DNA from: Bacteroidia bacterium
Lineage (GTDB): Bacteria > Bacteroidota > Bacteroidia > UBA4408
Assembly (NCBI GenBank): GCA_020845635.1
Contig: JADLFI010000050.1
Span: 1-37,806 of the forward strand
DNA length: 37,806 nt
Direction of reading: 5' to 3'
Of this stretch, positions 18,429 to 27,640 are shown piece after piece (positions within the stretch are counted from its first letter, which is position 1; every line of letters starts with the position of its first letter). A model generated the notes under the pieces. It was given only the letters and a program-made list of their open reading frames with translations, did not search any database and was not told the origin of the DNA. The position numbers and the translations under genes were made by a program.

Positions 18429-19385
18429 ATGAAACGCTTATATATAATATTTTTTTGTATTGGGTTATGGATACTCTTTATGATGAATCCTGCTACGCTT
18501 ATGGGGCAGAATGTTAAGGTTAATGCCCAATTACAAAAAAATCAAATAAAAATAGGGCAACAAACCAATATAGTTTTATCAGCCACAACACCTCAACAAG
18601 CGCATATTGTTTTTCCACCTTTGGCCGATACCCTTATCGGGAAGGTTGATATTGTTAACCAAAGTAAAATTGATACACTCACAGCCAATAATCAAATAAC
18701 CTATCAGCAAATCATAACCATTACTTCTTTCGATAGCGGTTATTTTGCCATACCGCCTTTTAGTTTTCGATTAAAAGACGATACCACTCAAAACTTACTT
18801 ACCGAGGCCTTGTTACTTACAGTACAAACCGTTCCGGTTGATACAACAAAAGCTATTAAGGAAATAAAACCTATACTTCAGGCTCCTTTTAGCATTTGGG
18901 AATATAAAACCCAAATTATTTTAGGAATAGTTGTTATTGCTGCTGTATTAGCTTTAATATATTATTTTAGAAAAATAAGAAAACCAAAAACTATTATTGC
19001 TGAGCCGGTAGTGGTTAAGCGCCCTGCACATGAAATAGCACTAGAAGCCTTAAATCAGCTTAAGGAACAAAAATTATGGCAGCAGGGTCAAGTAAAAGAA
19101 TATCATATTATAATTTCTGATACCATCAGAACATACATTGAAGGGCGCTATGAAATAGGTGCTATGGAAATGACCAGTGATGAAATATTAAGAAGTATCA
19201 GATTAGTTATAAATAACGAGCAACTTAAACAAAAACTAACTCAAGTATTAGTATTAAGCGATATGGTAAAATTTGCCAAGGAAAGTCCATTGCCACTCGA
19301 AAACGAGAAGGTGCTTGAGTTTGCTTTTGATTTTGTGAATGAAACTTTGGTCAACTTTAATCAGGAGGAATCTAAAAATGTATAA
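18429..19385 (+). CDS. Membrane-anchored Bat-operon accessory protein
   Basis: The 318-residue protein has a signal sequence or first helix (about 3-25), a periplasmic beta-sandwich (about 28-135), one transmembrane helix (about 162-180) and a cytoplasmic helical domain (about 195-310) containing EYHIIISDTIRTYIEGRY and LSDMVKFAKESPLPLENE. The same arrangement and the last motif recur in the tail of BatD downstream (CEFARFSPV), so the two may share a fold there. Proteins of this kind occupy this slot in many Bacteroidota Bat operons. No function is established. Its last 8 bases overlap batA. Confidence 0.85.
   Translation: MKRLYIIFFCIGLWILFMMNPATLMGQNVKVNAQLQKNQIKIGQQTNIVLSATTPQQAHIVFPPLADTLIGKVDIVNQSKIDTLTANNQITYQQIITITSFDSGYFAIPPFSFRLKDDTTQNLLTEALLLTVQTVPVDTTKAIKEIKPILQAPFSIWEYKTQIILGIVVIAAVLALIYYFRKIRKPKTIIAEPVVVKRPAHEIALEALNQLKEQKLWQQGQVKEYHIIISDTIRTYIEGRYEIGAMEMTSDEILRSIRLVINNEQLKQKLTQVLVLSDMVKFAKESPLPLENEKVLEFAFDFVNETLVNFNQEESKNV
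19363..19368 (+). promoter_or_regulatory. Ribosome binding site AGGAGG that fixes the batA start
   Basis: A full AGGAGG, rare in this window, lies 9 bases before the ATG at 19378. It favours that start over the in-frame ATG at 19339, which would lie upstream of this site, deep inside the previous gene. It probably secures re-initiation at the overlapping gene junction. Confidence 0.65.
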
Positions 19386-20385
19386 GGATATTAGTTTTGC
19401 AAATCCTGGTTTTTTATGGCTGCTCCTATTGGTGCCGCTTATATTGGGATGGTATATTTTCAAATTGTATTATCGTTCCAATTATTTTGTGTCAACGGCT
19501 ACAGATATCTTTACCACCTATAAACAAGGGCTAAAATCTTACCTGAGGCATTTGCCTATTATTATGCGCAGTGTGGCATTATCGGCTCTAATAGTAGCAT
19601 TGGCACGTCCACAGTCAAAGCATAGCTGGCAGGATGTAAAAACAGAGGGAATTGATATAGTGATGGCAGTTGATATTTCGGCTTCAATGCTAGCAAAAGA
19701 TTTTAAACCCGATAGGTTGGAGGCATCTAAGAAGATGGCTTTAGAATTTATTGATAATCGTCCAAACGATAGGATAGGTTTAGTTATTTTCAGTGGCGAG
19801 AGCTTTACTCAATGCCCTTTAACATCTGACCATACGGTGCTAAAAAATTTATTCAGTCAAATAAAAACCGGTATGTTGCAAGATGGTACTGCCATAGGTA
19901 TGGGCCTGGCTACAGCTATTTCGCGAATAAAGGATAGCAGTGCTAAGAGTAAAGTAATTATACTGCTTACTGATGGTGTAAATAATGCAGGTGCTGTATC
20001 GCCAGATTTGGCGGCAGATTTGGCTCATCCTTTTGGGATTAGAATTTACACTATTGGTGTAGGAACCAATGGAATGGCCTACTCGCCAGTGGGTATTTAT
20101 CCTAATGGGCAATATGCCTATGACTATGTAAAAGTAGAAATTGATGAACCTGTTTTGAAAAAAATAGCTGAGAGTACCGGAGGTAGGTATTTTAGAGCCA
20201 CCAACAACGAAAAACTAAAAGCTATTTATTCTGAGATTGATAAAATGGAAAAAACAATAGTAGAAGAGAAACAATATTCAAAAAAAGCGGAGCTTTTTCA
20301 TCCTTTGGCCATAGCTGCTTTTGTTCTGCTCTTTGTTGAATTTCTATTGAAGAATACTGTTTTTAAATCATTAACCGGAAGTTAA
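19378..20385 (+). CDS. batA: BatA: membrane VWA-domain protein
   Basis: The 335-residue protein starts at 19378 and overlaps the previous stop by 8 bases. It has N-terminal membrane helices (about 10-30 and 60-77), a von Willebrand A domain with an intact MIDAS (D99-x-S101-x-S103 in VDISASML, the conserved T in DGTAIG, and D in LLTDGVN), and a C-terminal helix near 310-328 (PLAIAAFVLLFVEFLL). BatA and BatB form a paired membrane VWA complex first described in Bacteroides aerotolerance. It is followed 1 base later by batB. The mechanism of the Bat complex remains unsettled; protection of the envelope from oxidative stress is the usual proposal. Confidence 0.93.
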   Translation: MYKDISFANPGFLWLLLLVPLILGWYIFKLYYRSNYFVSTATDIFTTYKQGLKSYLRHLPIIMRSVALSALIVALARPQSKHSWQDVKTEGIDIVMAVDISASMLAKDFKPDRLEASKKMALEFIDNRPNDRIGLVIFSGESFTQCPLTSDHTVLKNLFSQIKTGMLQDGTAIGMGLATAISRIKDSSAKSKVIILLTDGVNNAGAVSPDLAADLAHPFGIRIYTIGVGTNGMAYSPVGIYPNGQYAYDYVKVEIDEPVLKKIAESTGGRYFRATNNEKLKAIYSEIDKMEKTIVEEKQYSKKAELFHPLAIAAFVLLFVEFLLKNTVFKSLTGS

Positions 20386-20386
20386 A

Positions 20387-21427
20387 ATGTTTAGATTTGA
20401 AAATATATGGGCATTATACGGATTGGTACTGATACCGGTATTCATCATTTTATTTTTATTTATTTTAAGATGGAGAAACAAAAATTTATTGAAGATAGCC
20501 GAGTTGCCCCTACAACATATTGTATTACCACAACTTTCTAAAACAAAAATTGTATGGCGATTTGTTTTTTGGTTAACTGCCCTTTCTTTAATTGTTATTG
20601 CAATTGCTAACCCCCAGTTTGGCACACGGTTGGAAGATGTTAAGCAAGAAGGGATAGATATTATGATTGCACTTGATGTTTCAAATAGTATGAAAGCTCA
20701 AGACTTGCAACCTAATCGTTTAGAGAGTGCCAAGCAAGCCATTGGCCGCTTAATTAACAACATGGTAAACGACCGTATAGGGATTGTGATTTTTGCCGGA
20801 CAAAGCTATGTACAATTACCAATTACCTCTGACTATGGTTCGGCAAAACTTTTTCTCAGAAATATTTCAACCGACTTAGTTCAAACTCAGGGTACAGCTA
20901 TAGGTTCAGCAATTGATTTAGCAGCTCAATCATTTGATCAAAATAGTAAAACAAACAAAGTAATTATTGTAATTACTGATGGCGAAAATCATGAGGATGA
21001 TGCTGTGAAAGCTGCCGAAAAAGCTGCGGAACAAGGAGTAAGAGTGTTTACAATAGGAATGGGTTCCGAGTCGGGTGTACCACTGCCAATCATCAACAAT
21101 GGAAATGTTGTCGGGTATTATAAAGATAATGATGGGAATACTGTTGTATCAAAACTTAATACCACCTTGTTAAAAGAAATTGCTGCTGCAGGCAATGGTG
21201 TTTATGTGCAGGCCGGAAAAAACTCGTCAGCACTTAATGTTGCCATGAATGAGCTAAATAAAATTGAGAAAAAAGAATACGGAAGCAGAAAGTACACTGA
21301 CTTTGAAGGACGTTTCCAGTTTTTTATTGCCGGGGCTATCTTATTACTGCTGGCCGAAACCTCTTTATCTGAACGTAAAAGTAAGTTGTTACAAAGGTTG
21401 AATTTGTTTAATGAAAATAAAAAATAG
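20387..21427 (+). CDS. batB: BatB: membrane VWA-domain protein
   Basis: The 346-residue protein has the same plan as BatA. Two helices lie near the N-terminus (about 8-28 and 57-75), followed by a VWA domain with MIDAS D97-x-S99-x-S101 (LDVSNSMKAQDL), TQGTAIGSAI and ITDGENHED, and a C-terminal helix near 308-326. LQPNRLESAK after the MIDAS mirrors FKPDRLEASK in BatA, showing the two are paralogues. It is separated by 1 base from batA and 6 bases from batC, so the genes are almost certainly translated from one mRNA. Confidence 0.93.
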   Translation: MFRFENIWALYGLVLIPVFIILFLFILRWRNKNLLKIAELPLQHIVLPQLSKTKIVWRFVFWLTALSLIVIAIANPQFGTRLEDVKQEGIDIMIALDVSNSMKAQDLQPNRLESAKQAIGRLINNMVNDRIGIVIFAGQSYVQLPITSDYGSAKLFLRNISTDLVQTQGTAIGSAIDLAAQSFDQNSKTNKVIIVITDGENHEDDAVKAAEKAAEQGVRVFTIGMGSESGVPLPIINNGNVVGYYKDNDGNTVVSKLNTTLLKEIAAAGNGVYVQAGKNSSALNVAMNELNKIEKKEYGSRKYTDFEGRFQFFIAGAILLLLAETSLSERKSKLLQRLNLFNENKK

Positions 21428-21433
21428 ATAGTT

Positions 21434-22201
21434 ATGAGGAGAAGGAATTTAATATTTTTATTACGTTATATTTTAGTTATTGTTTTTATCATAACAGGCC
21501 GTACTGTGATGGCTCAGAAAGAAAATAAAGACATAAGAAGCGGAAATGAATTGTTCAATGAAAAAAAATTTGATGTTGCCGAGAAGAAGTACAGAGAGGC
21601 TCTTCAAAAAAATAAAGACTCAAAAATTGCCACTTATAACTTAGGAAATGCCCTTTATAAGCAAAATAAATTTGATGAGGCTTTAGAAAAATATGATGAA
21701 GTTGCAAAGACCGAAAAAGATAAAAAAATAAAGGCAGAGGCATATCATAATTTGGGCAACGCTTATTTGCAAAATAAAAAATATAAAGAAAGTATTGAGG
21801 AGTATAAGAAAGCACTTAAACTAAATCCTGATGATGAAGATACGCGCTACAACCTTGCATATGCAAAAGCCAAGCTAATTCAACAGCAGCAAAGCCAATC
21901 ACAAGAAAATAAAGATAACAAGGATAAGCAAGATAAGGATAAGCAGAATCAGGAAAATCAAAATAAAGACAAACAGGAGCAAGATAAAAAGGATCAGCAG
22001 AATGAGGATAATAAAGATAAGCAGGAGCAAAACCAGGACAAAAAGGAGAACCAGCAGAATAAGCCCCGCGAGCAGAAAATGAATAAGGAAGATGCAGAAA
22101 GATTGCTGAATGCCATTAACAATCAGGAACAAAACTTACATGATAAGAAAAAAGATAAGAAAGGGCAAGGGGTTAAAATACAGATTGATAAAGAATGGTA
22201 A
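21434..22201 (+). CDS. batC: BatC: periplasmic TPR protein with a highly charged tail
   Basis: The 255-residue protein has a signal sequence (to about residue 28, MAQ) and about three TPR units at 35-150 (YREALQKNKDSKIATYNLGN, AYHNLGNAYLQNKKYKESI). It then has a very biased tail (about 155-235) made mainly of Lys, Gln, Asn, Asp and Glu, built on repeats of DKQ/DKD. The TPR part is expected to scaffold BatA/B/D/E. The charged tail is common in BatC proteins but is long here. The antisense reading of the tail is an apparent Leu/Ile-rich frame and is not a gene. Confidence 0.9.
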   Translation: MRRRNLIFLLRYILVIVFIITGRTVMAQKENKDIRSGNELFNEKKFDVAEKKYREALQKNKDSKIATYNLGNALYKQNKFDEALEKYDEVAKTEKDKKIKAEAYHNLGNAYLQNKKYKESIEEYKKALKLNPDDEDTRYNLAYAKAKLIQQQQSQSQENKDNKDKQDKDKQNQENQNKDKQEQDKKDQQNEDNKDKQEQNQDKKENQQNKPREQKMNKEDAERLLNAINNQEQNLHDKKKDKKGQGVKIQIDKEW

Positions 22202-22241
22202 TTAGTTTTTAATTAAGATTATCTTGTTGTATAATTGATAT

Positions 22242-24086
22242 ATGAAAATGATTAAACACATTATATACAGTAAATTTACTTTAGCTTTCTTATTTGTACT
22301 GTTTGCAGTACAAGTATCAATAGCACAGGAGGCTTCATTTACGGCAACTGTTTCAAAAAACAGAGTAAGTGTGGGAGAGCAATTTCAGATTAGTTTTACG
22401 GTAAATACCAGCGGCTCAAATTTTAAAGCCCCTGATTTTAGTAATTTTAGTGTTTACAGCGGCCCTAACCAGTCAACAAGTATGCAAATAGTCAATGGTA
22501 ATTACTCACAATCATTATCCATTAACTATATTCTGGCGGCCAACCGTGAAGGTAAGTTTACTATAGGTGCAGCAAGCATTAATGCCGGAGGAAAAACACT
22601 CAGCACCAAACCCATTACTATTGAAGTAGTAAAAGGTAATGCACAAGCACGACAAAACAACAGTGGCTCAAATACCGGCACAAGTGCAGGCTATCCGGCC
22701 GATTTAGAAAGTAATATCTTTTTGCGTGCCAGTGTAAGTAAAAGTCGTGTATATTTAGGCGAACAGCTTTTTGTTTCATTCAAAGTATATACACGCATAA
22801 ACATTGTAGATAATTCTTTATCTAAGACCCCCTCATATAATGGATTTTATGCTGAAGAAATATCCAAACAACGTCAAGCCGAATTACATTCAGAAGTTGT
22901 TGACGGGATTCAATATCAGGTGGCAGAGATTAAAAAAACTATCTTAATTCCGCAGAAATCCGGTACATTAACCATTGATCCAATGGAAATGGAAATTGTA
23001 ACAAGGGTTAAAAGCAAAGGCCGAAGCAATAATTTCTTTGACCAGTTTTTTGGAGGTGGTTATGACGATGTTAGACTTACTATTGCCAACAAACCAATAA
23101 AAATTGAGGTAAAGCCTTTACCTGAGAAAAACAAACCGGCCAATTTTAATGGAGCCGTAGGGCAGTTTAATATTGAAGCATCAATCAATAATTCGGAGCT
23201 GAAAACTGATGAAAGTTCTAATATTAACTACACCATAAAAGGAAAGGGTAATTTAAAACTTATTGATGCCTTTAAACTTAATTTACCAAGTGATATTGAA
23301 ACTTATGATCCTAAAATAAGCGATAAAATAAATGTAAACGATGAGGGAATTAAAGGTTCCAGATCATTTGATTATTTGCTGATTCCCCGACATGCAGGCA
23401 ACTTCACTATTCCCTCATTAAACTTTTCGTACTTTGATCCACAAAAAGAGCAGTATGTAACTTTACCCACTCCCGAGTTTGCTTTGAAAGTTGCTAAAGG
23501 TCAGGGAGGAGATGGATTGGCTGTATCGCACGGTGTTGAAAAGGAAGATGTAAAACTTGTTGGGAGTGATATCAGGTATATAAAGACCAATGTACCTGTA
23601 TTTATCAGTAATTCATCAACAATGTTTAATACCGGGATATTTTGGATGCTGTTTTTTATGCCTGTGATTCTTTATTTGGGTTTTACATGGTGGTTTGTTC
23701 GTTATAAGAAAAAATATTCTGATGTTGCCGGTAATCGAATTCGCAAAGCTAACATGGTTGCTCAAAAACAATTAAAAGCTGCCAAAGAGTTTTTACAAAG
23801 TAATGATTACAATGCTTTTTTTGATGAAACCTTTAAAGCCCTATACGGATATATTGGAAACAAGCTAACCCTCAATAATGCCGATATTAATAAGGATAAA
23901 ATTAAAGATACTTTAAAGCAAAAAGGTATTGAGCAAAGTTTGATAGACCGATTGATAAGTATAATAGAAACTTGTGAGTTTGCCCGGTTTTCGCCTGTAA
24001 AAACCAAAGAAAAAATGAATGAAACCTATCAGGAATCAATAGAGCTAATTTCTATTTTGGACAGTAAACTGAAGAAATTATTATAG
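22242..24086 (+). CDS. batD: BatD: large membrane-anchored oxygen-tolerance protein
   Basis: The 614-residue protein has a signal peptide (to about residue 29, SIAQ) and a long periplasmic part of three Ig-like beta domains. The first begins ASFTATVSKNRVSVGEQFQ, the second LRASVSKSRVYLGEQLFV and the third near IEASINNSELKTDESSNINY. One transmembrane helix follows at about 465-488 (FWMLFFMPVILYLGFTWWF). The cytoplasmic helical tail (about 500-614) contains YNAFFDETFKALYGYIGNKL. This matches the BatD / oxygen-tolerance family. Neighbours on both sides confirm the assignment. Confidence 0.93.
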   Translation: MKMIKHIIYSKFTLAFLFVLFAVQVSIAQEASFTATVSKNRVSVGEQFQISFTVNTSGSNFKAPDFSNFSVYSGPNQSTSMQIVNGNYSQSLSINYILAANREGKFTIGAASINAGGKTLSTKPITIEVVKGNAQARQNNSGSNTGTSAGYPADLESNIFLRASVSKSRVYLGEQLFVSFKVYTRINIVDNSLSKTPSYNGFYAEEISKQRQAELHSEVVDGIQYQVAEIKKTILIPQKSGTLTIDPMEMEIVTRVKSKGRSNNFFDQFFGGGYDDVRLTIANKPIKIEVKPLPEKNKPANFNGAVGQFNIEASINNSELKTDESSNINYTIKGKGNLKLIDAFKLNLPSDIETYDPKISDKINVNDEGIKGSRSFDYLLIPRHAGNFTIPSLNFSYFDPQKEQYVTLPTPEFALKVAKGQGGDGLAVSHGVEKEDVKLVGSDIRYIKTNVPVFISNSSTMFNTGIFWMLFFMPVILYLGFTWWFVRYKKKYSDVAGNRIRKANMVAQKQLKAAKEFLQSNDYNAFFDETFKALYGYIGNKLTLNNADINKDKIKDTLKQKGIEQSLIDRLISIIETCEFARFSPVKTKEKMNETYQESIELISILDSKLKKLL

Positions 24087-24090
24087 AAAA

Positions 24091-24870
24091 ATGAAAAGGA
24101 GCAATTTATCATATATAATTCTGGCAATAGGCATATTTCTGACTAATTTGTTGTCATTTAAAGTCTTCGCCAACGATAACACAGCCTTGTATTTAGCGGC
24201 ACAGGAAGCATACAAAAAGCAAGATTACACTAAAGCAATTAACGACTATCAAAAAATTTTACATAATGAGGTATATGCAGCCGAGATATTTTATAATCTT
24301 GGAAATTGCTATTATAAAGTAGATAGTATAGGAAAAGCTATTCAATACTACGAAAAGGCCAGAAAACTTATTGGAGATGACGATGACTTGATGTATAATT
24401 TAAAATTAGCACAAAGCAAAACTGTTGATAAAATTGAACCAATACCTGAGTTTATTGTAACCTCAACCTGGAAAAATATTTTGAACTATAATTCAGCCGA
24501 CCGATGGGCATACCTTGTGCTTTTGAATTTTGCGTTGATGTTTTTAGCCTTAATAGTATTTCAAATTTCAAAGAAACCTATCCTGAAAAAAACATTTTTT
24601 AGTTTTGCAATGGTTATGGGAGTACTTACATTTTTGTTTTTTATTTTAGCCAAAAACCGGGCAGAGGCTGATAAAAGAATAAATAAAGGAGTATTAATAA
24701 CCGGTGTTTATACCGTTAAGAGTGCTCCTAACAACACATCAACCGATTTGTTTGTAATACACGAAGGAACCATGTTTAAAATTGTGGAGTACGAAAATGA
24801 TTGGCTAAAGATTAAACTTGATAACGGTAATCAAGGGTGGGTAATCAAAAAAGAAGTAGGTCAAATATAG
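24091..24870 (+). CDS. batE: BatE: TPR and SH3 membrane protein
   Basis: The 259-residue protein has a signal sequence (to about residue 27), TPR units at about 30-110 (AAEIFYNLGNCYYKVDSIGKA), two membrane helices (about 145-165 and 172-190) and a bacterial SH3-like domain at the C-terminus (about 200-259, ending WLKIKLDNGNQGWVIKKEVGQI). This is the standard BatE layout. It ends the operon. The downstream 580 bases carry no convincing gene and no strong terminator. Confidence 0.9.
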   Translation: MKRSNLSYIILAIGIFLTNLLSFKVFANDNTALYLAAQEAYKKQDYTKAINDYQKILHNEVYAAEIFYNLGNCYYKVDSIGKAIQYYEKARKLIGDDDDLMYNLKLAQSKTVDKIEPIPEFIVTSTWKNILNYNSADRWAYLVLLNFALMFLALIVFQISKKPILKKTFFSFAMVMGVLTFLFFILAKNRAEADKRINKGVLITGVYTVKSAPNNTSTDLFVIHEGTMFKIVEYENDWLKIKLDNGNQGWVIKKEVGQI

Positions 24871-25453
24871 TTTTTCAACTTATATTCTTTTTTTGCAAGC
24901 CTTTACCTACTGCTTAGGAAGTACTTTTGTAATTTATTTATTGACCAACTCTCCTACCACATTCACTATTAACTAACATGCAACCCCAAAATACTGCAGA
25001 AGCATTAGAGCCGAGTAGCTATATAATTAAGGGGACATTAGCAGATTTGCTCAACATGCTCAGACAAAAATCAGTATGGGGGCAAGTTGTATAAAGCAGA
25101 TGATACATAACCAAAATTAAAGAGGTAAGTTATTTATTCGAAACTTGATGACAGGGAAAGAGCATACACTATATTCAATAACAACCTTGATGTTTAATCA
25201 TTGTCCAAGAAAACTGCAGCACAATGATTATACTTGAAAAAATATTTACGTTTCAGATTGATAAGGTTGAAGTTTTTCTCTAAATTTACATATTGGTTTT
25301 TACTTTAGCTTATGGTATAATGGCATCACAATATAATATGCCCTAATTTAAATTAGATTCGGTTGAAATCATTAAACACAAAACATTTATTTCTATAAAA
25401 TGTAAAAAAATAAAGTATCATACAATATTTTCCTATAAATAATACTTACAACA
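24871..25453 (+). other. Gene-poor stretch after the Bat operon
   Basis: No convincing gene is present. The only notable open frame is a 38-codon reading at 24978-25094 (begins MQPQNTAEALEPSSYI) without a good ribosome site; it may be a decayed remnant. A perfect 10-bp inverted repeat TAATCATTGT / ACAATGATTA lies at 25195-25204 and 25221-25230 with a 16-base loop, followed by a short A-run. Its role is unknown. Confidence 0.5.
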
Positions 25454-26233
25454 ATGCAATTACATAAAATATTATCCATAGTAATTTCCCTTTTCTTTTC
25501 TGTTCTTTCTTTTTCGGGGTACTCACAAAATAATTCCTTTTATGTATCAGAGTTAAATGGTAAATACGGAGTAAAAAATGATAAAGGGGAAACTATTGTA
25601 CCTGAGAAATATGCCTCAGTTGTAATTCTCTCTGATGGTAGCTTTTTGGTTTATGAAGAAAATCCCGGTTGGCCAATGATTATTAACCGTAAGGGAGAAA
25701 CTTTAGTGAGTAAGACAAATTACATAGGTAAAGTTTTGGATGCGTTTGAGAGTCATTATATATGTCAGTACTACAAAGAAGGGAAAATGGCTGATATAGT
25801 TTTAATTAAAGCTCCTGATGTAATTTTATACAATTTTCCATTAAAATATATTCATGCTGAATTTGTAAAAGATAGCTGCTATACCTATGTGGACGCTCAA
25901 ACTTTGACACAAGGTGAAAAACTTTTATTAGATATCAATGGAAAACTATTGACAGGAGCAGATAATGTTCAAAATTTTGATTATATAAAGAAGTTATTTA
26001 GAAATTGTAATGGATATGCCGTAGTATTGAAAAATAAGGGATATGACGGTATTCTGAGCGGTGTATATGATTTATATAAAAAGAAGATGATAATTCCATG
26101 TAATTTTTCCGATATTGAATTTGATGAAAAAACTGGTTTAATTAAGGCCTATGACAAAGTTAAAACCCTTACCTATAATTTATATGATATGAGCGGGCAA
26201 CTGGTAAGATCATGGGAAGAAATAAAAAAATAG
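25454..26233 (+). CDS. Secreted WG-repeat-like protein
   Basis: The 259-residue product has a signal peptide (to about residue 24, GYSQ). It then has short repeating modules of the WG-repeat type: NGKYGVKNDKGETIVPEKYA, INRKGETLV and a later VYDLYKKKMIIPCNFSDIEF unit. WG repeats are found in secreted proteins of Bacteroidota, usually of unknown function. The copies are degenerate here; the G-x-x-x-x-G-x-x-I-(V/I)-P pattern is clearest in the first. It is an isolated gene with about 580 and 760 bases of apparently noncoding DNA on its sides. Confidence 0.65.
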   Translation: MQLHKILSIVISLFFSVLSFSGYSQNNSFYVSELNGKYGVKNDKGETIVPEKYASVVILSDGSFLVYEENPGWPMIINRKGETLVSKTNYIGKVLDAFESHYICQYYKEGKMADIVLIKAPDVILYNFPLKYIHAEFVKDSCYTYVDAQTLTQGEKLLLDINGKLLTGADNVQNFDYIKKLFRNCNGYAVVLKNKGYDGILSGVYDLYKKKMIIPCNFSDIEFDEKTGLIKAYDKVKTLTYNLYDMSGQLVRSWEEIKK

Positions 26234-26996
26234 TAATCAATTTAGAGTCATAAATACCTAGCTGCATCAATCTCAATAGGGTGTATTAGTGATTGAATAG
26301 GGCTTTTGTGTGTATATCAAAATTTTTGATTTAATAAGATTGTAATTCTCACAAACTGTTACTTCCACCCAACTTCAAACCTTAAGTATGCAAATAATAT
26401 CATTTTTCATGATATTATTTTTCGTAGTTTATTGCTCTAATTGTTTTGTATATGGAGTAGCTGTTTCACTTGGTTAAGCCAATCTTTTTATCTTGCGGTA
26501 AATAACCATTGATTGGTTGTTATTTTTAAATATTTTTTGTAGAATATGAATTGGAAACATAGTTAATTCATTAAAGTATAAACTAAATATTCTTTGGAAG
26601 TCTGTATTAATTAGTGTTTTTCTGTTACATGATGTATAAATTATTCAAGCTTATTCTGTTTCAGTTTTTTAGATTTAGCGTTATTAGCTAAATACTTACT
26701 TATCGGTAATATAAGGTTAGAAGTAGGAAAATGTAAAGCCCCTCACATCAGATAATCGAATAAGATAATTTATGCCCGGTCTCTATAAAACAATTAAAAG
26801 TATATCATTTGTAATGCCTCGCTATTTCATTTTTTATGTCCCAAAAATACATGCAAACAGGAACAAGTGAAATTAATAGATCATAGTCGGATAATTACTT
26901 ATAACGCTTCAATGAATATAAGAAATAAGCAAGTATTAGGCAGAAATGTTGTTCAAACAGAAGCAACCCTTGTTCTTTGTTCCGAAATTTACAGGA
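26234..26996 (+). other. 760-base AT-rich noncoding stretch
   Basis: Stops are frequent in all frames and no gene is supported. It contains the perfect hairpin listed separately and, near 26506-26535, a weaker AATAAC/GTTATT hairpin followed by T-runs. It may be degraded accessory DNA. Confidence 0.5.
26392..26420. terminator. Perfect 12-bp AT-rich inverted repeat
   Basis: AAATAATATCAT (26392-26403) and ATGATATTATTT (26409-26420) form a perfect stem with loop TTTTC, followed by a short T-run. It lies 160 bases after the WG-type gene and could end its transcript, or be a protein-binding palindrome. Low GC makes it a weak terminator. Confidence 0.35.
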
Positions 26997-27620
26997 TTAG
27001 AATGGTGTATTTGTTTTGGTTAAATTAATATTTTCAATGCTACCTTCATAATCCCCTGTCAAAGAGGAATACAACTTAATGCCGGAAGCTGTGATGGTAA
27101 TTTCACCATTGTTGTTTACCACCTGAATGCTTTGGTTATCTGTAGATTTTGAAAAGTTCGTACCAACATTTACTACAACTTTCCCTGGATTAACCTGTCC
27201 ATTAACTGTTGCAAACTCTGCTACCTGGTAGGTACCGATTGTCGGGTAGTTTTTCCCGTCAAAGGAAAATGTTACGACCAGACCTGCATTAGTGGGTATA
27301 TTTGCAAAAAGTAGCTCTGCTCTATTTGTATTCGCATCAGAATCTGAAAGTTCGTGATACTTTGCTCCGGCCCAATTGCATGTAATTTCTGTGATGCCCG
27401 GTGCAGCTATGCTTCCGGTAAAGCTTACATTACCACTGCCAACAAATTTTTGAGTAGAAGTGGTAAGTGGAGTAGAGTTATTGGGATTATTGGGGCTGCT
27501 CGGAGTGCTTGGAGTGCTCGGAATATTGAGATTGTTTTCATTTTCCTTGCTGCATGACGCAAAAACTATAAGTGAAGCTATCACCGAGATTTTCATTAAA
27601 CACATTACATTCATTCTCAT
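26997..27620 (-). CDS. Lipoprotein of unknown function with Ser/Thr/Pro/Asn linker
   Basis: The 207-residue lipoprotein has lipobox FASC followed by SKENENN. In-frame ATGs at 27620, 27614, 27605 and 27596 are all possible; the one at 27614 would best match the signal length of the neighbouring paralogue. After the Cys comes a spacer of about 30 residues made of Ser, Thr, Pro and Asn, then a beta-rich domain of about 150 residues (GSGNVSFTGSI, IGTYQVAEF). No known domain was recognised. The signal region is almost identical in DNA to that of the lipoprotein gene upstream, 20 bases away, so the two probably form one transcription unit. Confidence 0.7.
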   Translation of the reverse strand: MRMNVMCLMKISVIASLIVFASCSKENENNLNIPSTPSTPSSPNNPNNSTPLTTSTQKFVGSGNVSFTGSIAAPGITEITCNWAGAKYHELSDSDANTNRAELLFANIPTNAGLVVTFSFDGKNYPTIGTYQVAEFATVNGQVNPGKVVVNVGTNFSKSTDNQSIQVVNNNGEITITASGIKLYSSLTGDYEGSIENINLTKTNTPF

Positions 27621-27640
27621 CTTGTTGCTTTGTATATAGA

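Noticed and set aside
21899-22132. Antisense frame coding a Leu/Ile-rich 'membrane protein'
   Set aside because: It is the mirror of the Lys/Gln/Asp-rich tail of batC; composition alone produces it.
24978-25094. 38-residue small gene
   Set aside because: No ribosome binding site, no known similarity and no codon signal; kept only as a remark in the intergenic entry.
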